The notes beneath the pieces are model-generated. The model worked only from the letters and a program-made list of their open reading frames with translations. It did not search any database and was not told where the DNA came from. Source: Marinicauda pacifica (GTDB taxonomy: Bacteria; Pseudomonadota; Alphaproteobacteria; Caulobacterales; Maricaulaceae). Taken from it: a stretch of 64,000 bases of DNA. Shown one piece after another: positions 8,412-19,007 of the stretch. The stretch covers positions 1 through 64,000 of the forward strand of contig NZ_SRXV01000004.1 of the NCBI RefSeq assembly GCF_004793635.1, given 5' to 3'. Each line of letters starts with the position of its first letter. Within the stretch, counting starts at the first letter, position 1. The position numbers and the translations under genes are program-made.

Positions 8412-9003
8412 CACGCTCGACCGGCTCGAACAGGCCTGAGCCCACCGCCAGTTTCCAGATTTCGTAGGGAGGCCGTCCGCCGTCGGCAGGGTTGGGGAAT
8501 ACGTCGTGTATCGCCAGCACTCCGCCGGGCGCCACATGACCGGCCCAGGCCCGATAGTCGCCGAGCGCCGTCTCCATCGCATGGCCGCCATCGATGAACA
8601 GGAAGCTGACCGGCCCCTGCCACCAGCGGCCCAGCAGGGCCGACGGTCCGACCAGCGCCATGACCGTGTCTTCAAGACCCGCCCGAGCAATCGTGCGCCG
8701 GAACTCGGGCAGCGTGTCGACCCGGCCCAGCTCGACATCGAACAGGTCCGGGTCGTGATACTCTTCTCCGGCCTGGTGTTCTTCCGAGCCGCGATGGTGA
8801 TCGACGGCGAACAGCACCTTGCCGGTCTCGCGCGCCGCCCATCCCAGATAGACGCTTGAGCGCCCGCACCAGGAGCCGATCTCGACCAGCGGACCCGGCG
8901 CACGCACGCCGCTGGCATGGCGGTGCAAGGCATCGGCCTCGTCGCGCGCCAGAAATCCCTTGATTGTTTCGGGGTCGAAACCCGCCTCGGCCGTATCTCT
9001 CAC
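8380..9003 (-). CDS. Class I SAM-dependent methyltransferase (Methyltransf_24 type)
   Basis: 207 aa with a GTG start at 9003, 6 bp after the lipoprotein stop. The SAM-binding region reads VEIGSWCGRSSVYLG (about 40-54), followed by LFAVDHHRGSEEH and FLFIDGGHAMETALGDY, the metal-supporting aspartates of the Methyltransf_24/CmcI-like group. Substrate unknown. The gene converges on the GT4 - methyltransferase - toroid run and overlaps its last gene by 32 bp, so it is a separate transcript although it may serve the same pathway. Confidence 0.82.
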   Translation of the reverse strand: MRDTAEAGFDPETIKGFLARDEADALHRHASGVRAPGPLVEIGSWCGRSSVYLGWAARETGKVLFAVDHHRGSEEHQAGEEYHDPDLFDVELGRVDTLPEFRRTIARAGLEDTVMALVGPSALLGRWWQGPVSFLFIDGGHAMETALGDYRAWAGHVAPGGVLAIHDVFPNPADGGRPPYEIWKLAVGSGLFEPVERVNSLEILRRL

Positions 9004-9009
9004 CGCGGG

Positions 9010-9660
9010 TCAGCCCACATTGGCAGAACCGGACGCCCAGCGCCGTTCTGCCAGCCGGTCGGCGCTTGCAGCCAGCCGCGTGATTTCAGTTTCCAGTCCG
9101 TTCAATCCGGATTCGACCGGGGCCAGGCTCGTGCCGTCGCCCTCCTGGGTCACCAGCTGGCCGGACACATCGGAGAAATAGCTCTTTGCCCGGCGCGCAG
9201 CGGTCAGCGCCGCTTCGGCGCGGGCAATATCGCGATTGATAGCATCCTGTTCGTAGGAGGTGTTGCTGCTTGCGACGCGGTCGGCCGCGTCGGCCACGTC
9301 CGCCGTCAGCCGGGTGGCCCGCTCGATATCGCTCTGCAGCAGGCTGACGGCATCCGCCTCGTCGCTCGTGATGTAGGCCATGGCCGGAGTCTCGGCCGGG
9401 TTCTCATTCGCCTCGTCGCCTTCACCGGTGACAAGACGGCTGAAAAAGCCCAGAGCCCCGGAATTGCCTGCGGTTTCGACCCGCCAGCCCTGCTCGGCCA
9501 CGGTGTCGCGCAAGGTGCGCGCCGCGCGTCTGAGCGCCTGTTGCTCGGATGTGCCGAGCTCCACCTGCTCGCTGCCGCCCAGGTCGAACGGCGCACTGGC
9601 GCAGCCCTGCAGCACCAACGCGCACCCCAGTGCGGCTGCAATCGCATGACTTGTCGGCAT
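9010..9660 (-). CDS. Putative lipoprotein, coiled-coil, unknown function
   Basis: 216 aa from the ATG at 9660 (a GTG at 9669 is also possible). A signal peptide with lipobox VLQGC at residues 16-20 predicts an envelope lipoprotein. The C-terminal half is rich in Ala, Glu, Arg and Leu with heptad-like spacing (about 105-205), suggesting a helical bundle or coiled coil. No family was recognised. It is followed after 6 bp by the methyltransferase at 8380-9003, so the two are probably co-transcribed. Confidence 0.6.
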   Translation of the reverse strand: MPTSHAIAAALGCALVLQGCASAPFDLGGSEQVELGTSEQQALRRAARTLRDTVAEQGWRVETAGNSGALGFFSRLVTGEGDEANENPAETPAMAYITSDEADAVSLLQSDIERATRLTADVADAADRVASSNTSYEQDAINRDIARAEAALTAARRAKSYFSDVSGQLVTQEGDGTSLAPVESGLNGLETEITRLAASADRLAERRWASGSANVG

Positions 9661-9788
9661 CCGCCTCACCCGGTCTGCTCCATGTCGCGAGGTCAGCGAC
9701 GCCCCCCGCGTCGCTTTATTTCTCTATCAAAACGCATAAGCTGGTCAAACACCAAGCGTTTAACAGCATCATTAGCACAAGTTTGACG

Positions 9789-10763
9789 ATGGACGCCCAG
9801 AGAAGCCGCCACCATCGCGTGGGTCTCTACCCGCATATCGAGCCATTCCGCACCGGAATGCTGGCCGTCGGTGACGGGCACACCCTTCACTATGAAGAAT
9901 GCGGGCGAGCCGATGGAGTTCCCGTTGTCGCGCTGCACGGCGGGCCAGGCGGCGGGGCATCTCCCGCCATTCGCCGGTTTTTCGACCCCGATCGCTACAG
10001 GATCGTCGTGTTCGACCAGCGCGGATGCGGACGCTCGCGCCCTTTTTCCTCTCTGGAACACAACACCACGCCTCATCTGATCGATGACATCGAACGTCTG
10101 CGCGAAGCCTTGCGCGTTGACCGCTGGGTGGTCTTCGGGGGCTCATGGGGCGCGACCTTGTCACTGGCCTACGCGCGCGCCCATCCGGACCGCACACTCG
10201 GCATGGTGCTGCGCGGCGTGTTCGCCTGCACCAAAGCCGAGCTTGACTGGTTCTACCGCAGCGGCGCCAACCATCTCTTCCCCGACATGTGGGAGCGGTT
10301 TGCCGGACGCCTGTCCGCGCGTGAACGCGAGGACGTGCTGAACGCCTATTACCGGCGCCTGAACGGCGACGATATCGCCGCGCGCCGGGACGATGCGCTG
10401 GCCTGGGCCTCGTGGGAAAGCTCTCTCATCGCCATGTCCCCTGCCGGCGATCTGGCCGCGCCCGATCCGCGCCGGGCCGATGCGATCTCACGCATCGAAA
10501 CCCATTACTTCGTCCATGGCGGTTTTCTGGAGCGCGACGGCGTCCTTCTGGAAGAGACCGCGCATCTCAAATCCATTCCCGGCGCGATCGTCCAGGGCCG
10601 CTACGACATGGTCACCCCGCCCAAGACGGCCTGGACGCTGTCCCAGGCCTGGCCGCGCGCGCGGCTGGAATTCATCCACGACGCCGGCCATGCCGCGGGC
10701 GAGCCGGGCATCATCGACGGCCTGGTGCGCGCCACCGACCGGCTCGCCGACACGCTGGAATAG
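9789..10763 (+). CDS. pip: Proline iminopeptidase
   Basis: 324 aa, start ATG at 9789. Alpha/beta hydrolase, peptidase family S33: oxyanion region LHGGPGGGAS (about 46-55), FDQRGCGRS, nucleophile elbow GGSWGATLSLAYA with the serine near residue 119, acid in GRYDMVTPP and histidine in DAGHAAGEPG near the end. It removes N-terminal proline from peptides in the cytoplasm. Length matches the family (about 315). It is monocistronic, ended by a hairpin at 10765-10797. Confidence 0.92.
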   Translation: MDAQRSRHHRVGLYPHIEPFRTGMLAVGDGHTLHYEECGRADGVPVVALHGGPGGGASPAIRRFFDPDRYRIVVFDQRGCGRSRPFSSLEHNTTPHLIDDIERLREALRVDRWVVFGGSWGATLSLAYARAHPDRTLGMVLRGVFACTKAELDWFYRSGANHLFPDMWERFAGRLSAREREDVLNAYYRRLNGDDIAARRDDALAWASWESSLIAMSPAGDLAAPDPRRADAISRIETHYFVHGGFLERDGVLLEETAHLKSIPGAIVQGRYDMVTPPKTAWTLSQAWPRARLEFIHDAGHAAGEPGIIDGLVRATDRLADTLE

Positions 10764-10764
10764 C

Positions 10765-10797
10765 AAAAACCCTCCGCCAGGTGGCGAAGGGTTTTGC
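10765..10797. terminator. Probable bidirectional terminator
   Basis: AAAACCCT-CCGCC pairs with GGCG-AAGGGTTTT around a short loop, right after the pip stop and 25 bp before the end of the convergent symporter gene. A/T tracts on both sides suit termination in both directions. Confidence 0.75.
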
Positions 10798-10822
10798 GTC
10801 GTGCCGTGGTGGCAGCTCGGGC

Positions 10823-12163
10823 CTAGCCGCCGAAGACGCCGAAGCGCGCATTCAGGCCGAGCACCAGAATGGCGCCGATCACGATCGGGCAGACATAGCG
10901 CAGCAGGAAGCGCCACAGGCTGAACACGCCTTCGCTCATCTCCGAATTCTCGTGACGCATCGTCGCTTTCGGGATCACCCAGCCGGCGAAGACCGCGACC
11001 AGGAAGGCGGTGATCGGCAGGAATATCTCGCCCGACAGCACGTCCACGAAGGCGCCGCCGAAGACCGGCGAATAGACCGCGCCGACACCGACCATCCAGA
11101 CCAGCGCACCGGCCACCGTCGCGGCCATGCCCGCGCTCATGTCGGTATGCTCCTCGGCCCAGGCCACGATCACCTGCAACAGCGAGATCGACGAGGTCAG
11201 CGCCGCGATGAAGGCGAGGAAGAAGAAGGCTCCGCCGACCATATTGCCGAACGCCATGTCGGCGAAGACGGCCGGCAGCGCGTTGAAGATCAGGCCCATG
11301 CCCGAGGCCGGATCGATACCGACCAGGAAGACGATCGGGAAGATCATCAGGCCCGCGATCAGCGCGACCAGCGTGTCCGACCCGGCGATGATCGCCGAGG
11401 ACGTGCCCAGATTCTCGCTGCGCGGCAGGTAGGAGCCGTAGGTAATCATGATGGCCGAGCCGACCGAGACCGAGAACAGCGCCTGTCCCAGCGCCGCCAG
11501 CACCACGCCCGGCGTGATCTTGGTGAAGTCCGGCGCGAACAGGTAGTTCAGCGTCTCCAGCGCATCTCCGCGCAGCAGCGAGAAGACCGACAGGCCGATC
11601 AGCATCACGAAGAAGAGCGGCATCAGGATGGTCACCGCCTGCTCGATCCCGCCTTTCAGTCCGCGCGCGACGATCAGCACGGTCAGCACGATGAAGAGGG
11701 AGTGCCAGAAGATCTGCACCGGAATGGAGTTGTAGAGCGAGACCGGAGCCTCACCCACCGGGCTGGAGCCGAACTCGCCCAGGAAGCCCATCGCGGAGAA
11801 GGCCATGACCTGGCCGGCAATCACCGAATAGGTGCACAGGATCAGGAAGGCGCCGATCATGCCGAACCAGCCGACGATCGACCAGCGCGTCGAGGCGCCC
11901 GAATTGTGCGCCATCTTGCGCGTCGCGCCGACGGCGGAGAGCTGGGCGTTACGCCCGATGCTCAGTTCCGCGTTCAGCACCGGATAGGCGACCAGCGCCA
12001 CGCAGAACAGATAGACCAGCACGAAGGCCGAGCCGCCATTCTCTCCGGTCTGGAACGGAAAGCGCCACAGATTGCCAAGCCCGACCGACGACCCGACGGC
12101 CGCCATGACGAATGCAAAGCGCGACGACCAATGGGCATGCTGCCCGGGCGATAGCGAAGCCAT
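10823..12163 (-). CDS. Sodium-dependent transporter, NSS/SNF family
   Basis: 446 aa, about 11-12 membrane helices. The first helix has the family signature GSSVGLGNLWRFPF (about 24-37) followed by ENGGSAFVLVYL, which form the sodium and substrate sites in LeuT-type symporters. It probably imports an amino acid or related amine with sodium. A GGAGGAG Shine-Dalgarno lies just upstream (about 12171-12177). It is separated from the rodA stop by 131 bp and seems to be its own unit. Confidence 0.9.
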   Translation of the reverse strand: MASLSPGQHAHWSSRFAFVMAAVGSSVGLGNLWRFPFQTGENGGSAFVLVYLFCVALVAYPVLNAELSIGRNAQLSAVGATRKMAHNSGASTRWSIVGWFGMIGAFLILCTYSVIAGQVMAFSAMGFLGEFGSSPVGEAPVSLYNSIPVQIFWHSLFIVLTVLIVARGLKGGIEQAVTILMPLFFVMLIGLSVFSLLRGDALETLNYLFAPDFTKITPGVVLAALGQALFSVSVGSAIMITYGSYLPRSENLGTSSAIIAGSDTLVALIAGLMIFPIVFLVGIDPASGMGLIFNALPAVFADMAFGNMVGGAFFFLAFIAALTSSISLLQVIVAWAEEHTDMSAGMAATVAGALVWMVGVGAVYSPVFGGAFVDVLSGEIFLPITAFLVAVFAGWVIPKATMRHENSEMSEGVFSLWRFLLRYVCPIVIGAILVLGLNARFGVFGG

Positions 12164-12294
12164 GGATGTCTCCTCCCGCTGCCGGCTCTGGACGCCGGCT
12201 TTTTCCCCTGTCTGCCCCCTCGGGCAGGCTGGCGCGGAACGTTATCCAGTCCGCCGGTCCGGTCAAGCGTGCTGTCACAACATTGCCGCAATGG

Positions 12295-13440
12295 CTAGCC
12301 GAACAGGCCCGCCCCCTTGGGCGGCTCGGCGCCGCGATGCACGTGCGCGCACAGGATGAGGCCAAGGCCGAACAGCACGGTCAGCATCACCGTCCCGCCA
12401 TAGGAAATCATCGGCAAGGGCACGCCCACGACCGGGACCAGCCCCATCACCATTGCCACGTTGATGAAGACGTAGAGGGCGAGCGTCGTGGTGATCCCCA
12501 TCACCACCAGGCGCAGGAAAACCGACTTGCACGACATGGCGATCGCGATGCAATTGGCCAGCAGCAGGCCGTACAGCCCGATCACGAAGATGCCGCCGAC
12601 AAAGCCCCACTCCTCGCCCAGCGTGGTGAAAATGAAGTCGGTCTGGTGTTCGGGCAGATAGTTCAGCTGGCTCTGCGTGCCCTGCATGAAGCCCTTGCCG
12701 GTAAAGCCGCCCGATCCCAGCGCGATCTTGGACTGGATGATGTTGTAGCCCGCGCCCAGCGGATCGGCTTCGGGGTCCAGGAAGGTCGTGATGCGCTGCC
12801 TCTGATACTCCTCCAGCCCGTAGCGGATCGCCAGCGGCACGCCGACCGCGACCGCCACCGCTCCGCCGGCGATAATGCGCCAGGACAGCCCGGCCATGTA
12901 GACGATCACGCCCCCGGTCGCCGCGACCAGCAGCGCGGTCCCCAGGTCGGGCTGTTTCAGGATCAGTACGGTCGGCAGGCCGATCATCGCGGCCGGCACC
13001 AGGAGCCCGCCCAGCGAGGAGACCTTCTCCTGCGGCAGGTCGTGGTAATAGCGCGCCAGCGCCAGCACGAGCGCAATCTTCATCACTTCGGACGGCTGCA
13101 TGCGGATCGGCCCGATATCGATCCAGCGCTGGGCGCCCATCACGACCGCGCCCATGAGCTCGACGCCGATCAGCAGGACCAGGGCCGCGAGATACATCGG
13201 ATAGGCGACGCCCATCCAGAAGCGCGGCGGAAACAGCACCACGGCCAGCATCACCGCGAAGCCGAGGCCGAAGCGCACGGCATGGGTGATCGCCCAGGGC
13301 GTCCAGGATCCGGCCGCGACCGAATAGAGCATGCCCACCCCGATGCTGCCGATCAGCACCACCAGAAGGACGAACGCCCAGTTCACCTCATAGAGTTTGG
13401 CCCGGAAGCCGCGCGGCACGGCCTGCGTGAAAACCGCCAT
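12295..13440 (-). CDS. rodA: RodA, SEDS peptidoglycan glycosyltransferase
   Basis: 381 aa, about ten membrane helices, FtsW/RodA/SpoVE family. Conserved SEDS blocks are present: RWIDIGPIRMQPSEVMK, KQPDLGTALL and the C-terminal VVGVPLPMISYGGT. RodA polymerises peptidoglycan strands during elongation with its transpeptidase partner PBP2, encoded just upstream (4 bp gap). It is the last gene of the mreBCD-mrdA-rodA operon. Confidence 0.95.
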   Translation of the reverse strand: MAVFTQAVPRGFRAKLYEVNWAFVLLVVLIGSIGVGMLYSVAAGSWTPWAITHAVRFGLGFAVMLAVVLFPPRFWMGVAYPMYLAALVLLIGVELMGAVVMGAQRWIDIGPIRMQPSEVMKIALVLALARYYHDLPQEKVSSLGGLLVPAAMIGLPTVLILKQPDLGTALLVAATGGVIVYMAGLSWRIIAGGAVAVAVGVPLAIRYGLEEYQRQRITTFLDPEADPLGAGYNIIQSKIALGSGGFTGKGFMQGTQSQLNYLPEHQTDFIFTTLGEEWGFVGGIFVIGLYGLLLANCIAIAMSCKSVFLRLVVMGITTTLALYVFINVAMVMGLVPVVGVPLPMISYGGTVMLTVLFGLGLILCAHVHRGAEPPKGAGLFG

Positions 13441-13444
13441 CGGG

Positions 13445-15310
13445 TCAGCTCTCCTGCCCGGTGCCGGCCATCGCCGTCACCGTTTGAAGACGCTGCGCAG
13501 GATCGCGCTCGATCAGGTCGCGCAAAAGATCGCGGGCGGGCAGCGCGGCCGCGCTCCCCCCGCCGCCGTGCTCGACCACTGCGGCGACGGCGTATTTGGG
13601 ATCGATGGCCGGGGCATAGCCGATGAACAGGCCGTGATTGCGCAGGCGCCAAGGCAGCTCGTCCTGGCTGCGCAAGCCGGAGGCGCGTTCGGCGGTGGTG
13701 ATCGAATAGACCTGGGCCGTGCCGGTCTTGCCGGCCATCTCCACGCCCTCCACGCCCAGTCCCTGCAGCGACCAGTAGGACGTGCCCCCCGGCTCGTGGA
13801 CCACGGCGCGCATCGCCCGGTGGATTCGTTCGCGGTGTTCGGGGTCGAAGCCCATGTCGGCAAACGGAGCCGGATCGGTCCGGCGCAGCAGGGTCGGCGT
13901 CACCGCGCGCCCGGTCGCCAGACGCGACGTCATGACCGCCAGCTGCAGCGGAGAGGCCAGCAGGTCGCCCTGACCGATCCCCACATTATACGTGTCGCCC
14001 GTCGACCAGCCCCGGTTACGGCGCGCCCGCATCCATTGCGGATTGGGCACCAACCCGTCGGCGCGGTCGGGGATATGCATGCCGATATCGTAGACTTCGC
14101 CCAACCCCATGCGGTGGCAAATCTCGTTGATGCGATCGATCCCGAGCCGGCGCGCCACCTCGTAGAAATAGATGTCGCACGACGTCTTGATCCCTTCGTG
14201 CAGGTCGACCGAGCCATGGCCTTCGCGCCGCCAGCAGTGGAAGCGGCGATTGCCCAGTGTCGTGTGGCCGACGCAGCGAACCCGCTCGTCCGGCTCCATG
14301 ACGCCGGCTTCCAGCGCGGCCATGCCCATCATCCCCTTGACGGTGGAGGCCGGCGCGTACAGCCCCGTCGTCGCCTTGTTGAAGAGCGGGCGGTATTCGT
14401 TCTCGTTCAGCGCGCGGAAATCATCGGTGCCGATCCCGGTCACGAACAGGTTCGGATCGAAGCTCGGCGCGGAGACCAGCGACAGGATTTCCCCCGACTG
14501 CACGTCCATCGTCACCGCCGCCGCGCTTTCCCCGGCCAGGCGCTGCATGCCGAAGCGCTGGGCCTCGGCGTCCACGCTCAGCATCACATCCTGGCCGCGC
14601 ACGGACGGGTTGGACTGGGCGGGCAATTCGCGGATGACCCGGCCATAGGCATTGACCTCGACCTTCAGCTGGCCGGCAGAGCCGCGCAGCGTCTGGTCCT
14701 GGGCCGCCTCGACCCCGGCCCGGCCGATGCGGAAGCCGGGATGGAGCAGCAGCGGATCGTTGCCTGCCGCCGCCTCGGATGCGGCCTGAACATAGCCGGC
14801 CACGTGGGCGAAGGCCTGGGGATGGGGATAGGTGCGCACTTCGCCGACATCCGGGCTGATCCCCGGCAGGTCGGGCAGGTGCAGATTGACCCGCGCGAAT
14901 GTCTCCCAATCCAGATCCTCGGCGATCTCGACCGGCTGGAAGCGCGGCGAACGCTGGATTTCGCGCAGGATTCGCTCGCGCCTTTCGGGGGACAGTTCCA
15001 TCAGCCGCGCGAGCCGGTTCAGAGCCGCCTCCGCATCGCCGGCCTGCTCGGGAATCAGGACGATGCGATAGCTGTCGCGATTCTCCGCCACCGCTTCGCC
15101 GAACCGGTCGAGAATCCGTCCGCGCGTCGGCGTCTCGAGGCGGAAGTTGAACTGGTTGTCTTCCGCCATCAGGCGGTAGCGTTCCTGCTGGTGAACCTGA
15201 AGCGTGTAGAGACGCGCGCCCAGGCCTGCGAACACGGCGCCGCCAGCCCCGGCCATCAAGATGGCCCGCCGGTTGAACTGCGCCTGATTTTCCTGCTTGT
15301 CGCGCTTCAT
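13445..15310 (-). CDS. mrdA: Penicillin-binding protein 2
   Basis: 621 aa. One N-terminal membrane helix (about 14-36), a PBP dimerisation/pedestal domain and a C-terminal transpeptidase domain. The active-site serine lies in ASTVK (about residue 325) and the KTG box in MAGKTGTAQVY (about 525). It crosslinks peptidoglycan along the cell side wall with RodA. The gene follows mreD by 57 bp and precedes rodA by 4 bp. Confidence 0.95.
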   Translation of the reverse strand: MKRDKQENQAQFNRRAILMAGAGGAVFAGLGARLYTLQVHQQERYRLMAEDNQFNFRLETPTRGRILDRFGEAVAENRDSYRIVLIPEQAGDAEAALNRLARLMELSPERRERILREIQRSPRFQPVEIAEDLDWETFARVNLHLPDLPGISPDVGEVRTYPHPQAFAHVAGYVQAASEAAAGNDPLLLHPGFRIGRAGVEAAQDQTLRGSAGQLKVEVNAYGRVIRELPAQSNPSVRGQDVMLSVDAEAQRFGMQRLAGESAAAVTMDVQSGEILSLVSAPSFDPNLFVTGIGTDDFRALNENEYRPLFNKATTGLYAPASTVKGMMGMAALEAGVMEPDERVRCVGHTTLGNRRFHCWRREGHGSVDLHEGIKTSCDIYFYEVARRLGIDRINEICHRMGLGEVYDIGMHIPDRADGLVPNPQWMRARRNRGWSTGDTYNVGIGQGDLLASPLQLAVMTSRLATGRAVTPTLLRRTDPAPFADMGFDPEHRERIHRAMRAVVHEPGGTSYWSLQGLGVEGVEMAGKTGTAQVYSITTAERASGLRSQDELPWRLRNHGLFIGYAPAIDPKYAVAAVVEHGGGGSAAALPARDLLRDLIERDPAQRLQTVTAMAGTGQES

Positions 15311-15367
15311 TCCTGGTCCCGTTTCCCGGGCTGGACCGCCCGGTTCACTCTCGCCTCGTCTGCCCGG

Positions 15368-15874
15368 TCACGAGAAGGTCGAGCGTTCCTTCCGGCGGGC
15401 GAAGAAAAAGGCGAACACAGGAAACAGTATGATGGTTAAAACACCTTCCGTCACGAGGTCGGCTGTTCCTGCCGGCTGGCCGAGCGCAACCGAACCGGCG
15501 CCCCAGGCGACGGCCAGCGCGATCAGGGCCAGCACCGCAAAGCGCAGGGAAACCGGGCCGATCTCGCCTCCGCCTTCCTCGTCCCGCGGACGCGCAATGG
15601 AAAAGGCGACCAGGTAGGCCAGCGCCCACACGCCCATCGGTCCGCCGATCAGCAAATCCTGCAGCAGCCCGATCAGGAAGATGAGCCAGGGCGGCACATA
15701 GCGCGGCCGGCGAACCGCCCAGATGAAGAGCGTGATCAGCGGCAGAAGCGGCAGCAGGTCCATGCCGGTCGGCAGCCGGGTCGGCGCCGCGTGAAGCAAA
15801 AGGCTGGGGATCAGGGTCAGGGCCATGCCGGCGAGCGTCGGCCAGGCCGAGCGGCGTTCCAGGGGTGCGCGCAT
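15368..15874 (-). CDS. mreD: Rod shape-determining protein MreD
   Basis: 168 aa, about five membrane helices, small integral membrane partner of MreC and PBP2/RodA. The family signature is weak, but size, topology (LIFLIGLLQDLLIGGPMGVWAL) and position between mreC and mrdA decide the call. Start overlaps the mreC stop by one base (TGATG). Confidence 0.9.
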   Translation of the reverse strand: MRAPLERRSAWPTLAGMALTLIPSLLLHAAPTRLPTGMDLLPLLPLITLFIWAVRRPRYVPPWLIFLIGLLQDLLIGGPMGVWALAYLVAFSIARPRDEEGGGEIGPVSLRFAVLALIALAVAWGAGSVALGQPAGTADLVTEGVLTIILFPVFAFFFARRKERSTFS

Positions 15875-16944
15875 CAGTCCTCGCCTCCCGGCTCGCCATC
15901 CGCCGCGCCGTCTGCTGTGCCGTCCGATGAGCTCGTCTGCGCGATCGCCGCCGGCGCGCCACCCGGCCCGGAGGTTTCAGGCTCAGACCCCGTCTCGCCA
16001 TTCTGCGGTGTGCCGGCATCCTGCGGCGCGTCACCGGTGAGATCTCCGGTCAGGTCTTCGGCATTCAGCCCCGGCAGCGCGTCGACGGAAAGCGGATTGG
16101 CTTCGGGCGGCGCGACCGGCTCGAACGGCCAGATCCACACCAGGTCCAGCGGCGCGGCATCGGAATAGAGCGCCACGCGCCAGCGCCCGTCGCGGTCGCG
16201 CACGGCCTCGCCCACCGGCAGGCCGCGCGGCAGCACATTGTCATCGCCGGACGTCACGATCCGGTCGCCTTCCTGGATATCGGGATCGGTTCCCAGATAC
16301 TCCAGGCGCGGAAAGTCGGTATTGTCACCGGTCAGCATGGCGCGCGCATTGGAGCGGTCGGCCATCACCGCCACCCGGCTGTTCAGGTCGGTCAGAAGCA
16401 GAGCACGCGCGGACCGCTGGCCGACATCGACCGTGCGCCCGACCAGGCCGTAAACGTTCACGACCGGATAGCCTTCCCTCACCCCGTCCCGGGCGCCCAC
16501 CCCGATCAGGCGGGAGCGTACGAACGGACCGGCCCGCTCGGCCACGGCCCAGGCAGTGATTCGCTCGCGCACGGCCGGTGTTTCAAGATTGAGGGCTTCT
16601 TCGTAGAGCCGGGCCCGGTCGCGCAGGGACAGCGCCACATCGCGCCAGGCGCGCAGCTCGGCGAGGTCCTCGCGCAATTCGCGATTCTCCTGGGCCAGCT
16701 CGAACTGGCGCCGCCACCACGGGCCGACATTCTGAACGCCGCGAAGCGGCCAGGCGGCCAGTTCCAGCACGGGCATTGCCGCGTCGTTGAAACCGGCGCG
16801 CACTCCGCTCAAGACCTGGGGCCGGTTTTCCGGACGGTCGGATGCGACAAGAATGCAGGACACGAGAACCAGAAAGATGAACAGGGCCGGCGAGAACCGC
16901 ACACCCTCTTCATTATCGCGCCGCGAGGATCGCCACTGCGCCAA
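15874..16944 (-). CDS. mreC: Rod shape-determining protein MreC
   Basis: 356 aa. A membrane helix at about 20-36, a coiled coil (about 70-115) and the MreC beta domain with YPVVNVYGLVGRTVDVG and SNARAMLTGDN. The last 60-70 residues are a low-complexity Pro/Gly/Glu/Asp-rich tail, often seen in alphaproteobacterial MreC. It scaffolds the elongasome in the periplasm. It lies 24 bp after mreB. Confidence 0.92.
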   Translation of the reverse strand: MAQWRSSRRDNEEGVRFSPALFIFLVLVSCILVASDRPENRPQVLSGVRAGFNDAAMPVLELAAWPLRGVQNVGPWWRRQFELAQENRELREDLAELRAWRDVALSLRDRARLYEEALNLETPAVRERITAWAVAERAGPFVRSRLIGVGARDGVREGYPVVNVYGLVGRTVDVGQRSARALLLTDLNSRVAVMADRSNARAMLTGDNTDFPRLEYLGTDPDIQEGDRIVTSGDDNVLPRGLPVGEAVRDRDGRWRVALYSDAAPLDLVWIWPFEPVAPPEANPLSVDALPGLNAEDLTGDLTGDAPQDAGTPQNGETGSEPETSGPGGAPAAIAQTSSSDGTADGAADGEPGGED

Positions 16945-16968
16945 GGTCTGGTCCCCCGAGGTGCGCGG

Positions 16969-18063
<1,095 letters not shown>

Positions 18064-18133
18064 TCACAGAGCGAGTCTTGGTTTCTTGTGCGATGCCTCG
18101 CGCCATATTGCAAGCGCGCGAAGTCTCTCAAAC

Positions 18134-18892
18134 TCAGCGTTCTGCGGCGTCATCGCCCGTATGTGCGTCTTGTTTCAACTCTGCCGCCTCCATTCCGAGA
18201 TCGGAACCGCGCAGCCAGCGGCGCGCAATCAGCATGAAGCCGATCCAGGCGGCACCGGCCGCGACCAGAGCCGCGATGGCCCAAGGCCCTCCGCCGGAGA
18301 GGATCGCCATCAGGCTCCCGCCGAAAAAGGCCACGAGGGCGGTCTTGGGAATGATGCCCAGCCCCATGCCGGACGCAAAAGCGAGAAATCCCATGTGCGA
18401 GATTCCCGCCGCCATGTTCACGACGATGAAGGGGGCGGAGGGCACGATGCGCACGATGAAGCTGGCCCAGAAACCATTACGTCCCACGAAGTCGGAGATC
18501 CGGTTGACCGTCTGCCCGCCATAGCGCCGGACGATCTTCGCTCCCAGCAGCCGGGCGAGGTAGAAGTTGAGCGCGCCGGAGACCATCGTGGCGATCCAGG
18601 AATAGAAGAAGCCCTGAAGCGGTCCGAAGGCGAAGACGGCCGCGCCGATCAGCGCGAACTGGGGAAAGCCGACAAAGGCAAGCGCCGTGAACGCCACGAT
18701 GGTGGCCGGGATCGCGTACCATTCCTCGGCCGCGTGCTCGAACCATTCGCCAACCGCGCCCGGCTCGAGATCCAGCACGAACTTGCCGATCAGGAACACG
18801 ATCGCCACCGACAGGAACAGCGCCAGCGACACCCAGACGGCGCGGCCCGCGCGCAAATCCATTCGCATGAAAAATTTGAGAAGCGCGTTCAT
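18134..18892 (-). CDS. TVP38/TMEM64 (VTT/DedA-like) membrane protein
   Basis: 252 aa, about six hydrophobic segments. The VTT-domain core is visible as FPQFALIGAAVFAFGPLQG and GRNGFWASFIVRIVPSAPF followed by VVNMAAGISHMGFLAFASG. Family members are thought to move lipids across the bilayer or support membrane homeostasis; the role here is unproven. It lies upstream of no obvious partner and is divergent from nothing recognised. Confidence 0.85.
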   Translation of the reverse strand: MNALLKFFMRMDLRAGRAVWVSLALFLSVAIVFLIGKFVLDLEPGAVGEWFEHAAEEWYAIPATIVAFTALAFVGFPQFALIGAAVFAFGPLQGFFYSWIATMVSGALNFYLARLLGAKIVRRYGGQTVNRISDFVGRNGFWASFIVRIVPSAPFIVVNMAAGISHMGFLAFASGMGLGIIPKTALVAFFGGSLMAILSGGGPWAIAALVAAGAAWIGFMLIARRWLRGSDLGMEAAELKQDAHTGDDAAER

Positions 18893-19007
18893 CGATACTC
18901 GTTCAGACAGGGCTGCGGCTCAACGAACGCGGACGCTCGCATATTTGATGCCGAACTAACACGCCATTGGTCCCCTTTTGTCAAAACCGGCCGGCAGGCG
19001 CGGCGTC

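Noticed and set aside
10412-12154. Very long plus-strand open frame opposite the sodium symporter
   Set aside because: Antisense shadow in GC-rich DNA; it shows His/Arg/Asp-rich low-order composition and conflicts with a clear symporter gene.
13397-15439. Long plus-strand open frame opposite PBP2
   Set aside because: Shadow of the rod operon; no recognisable domain and PBP2 motifs are on the minus strand.
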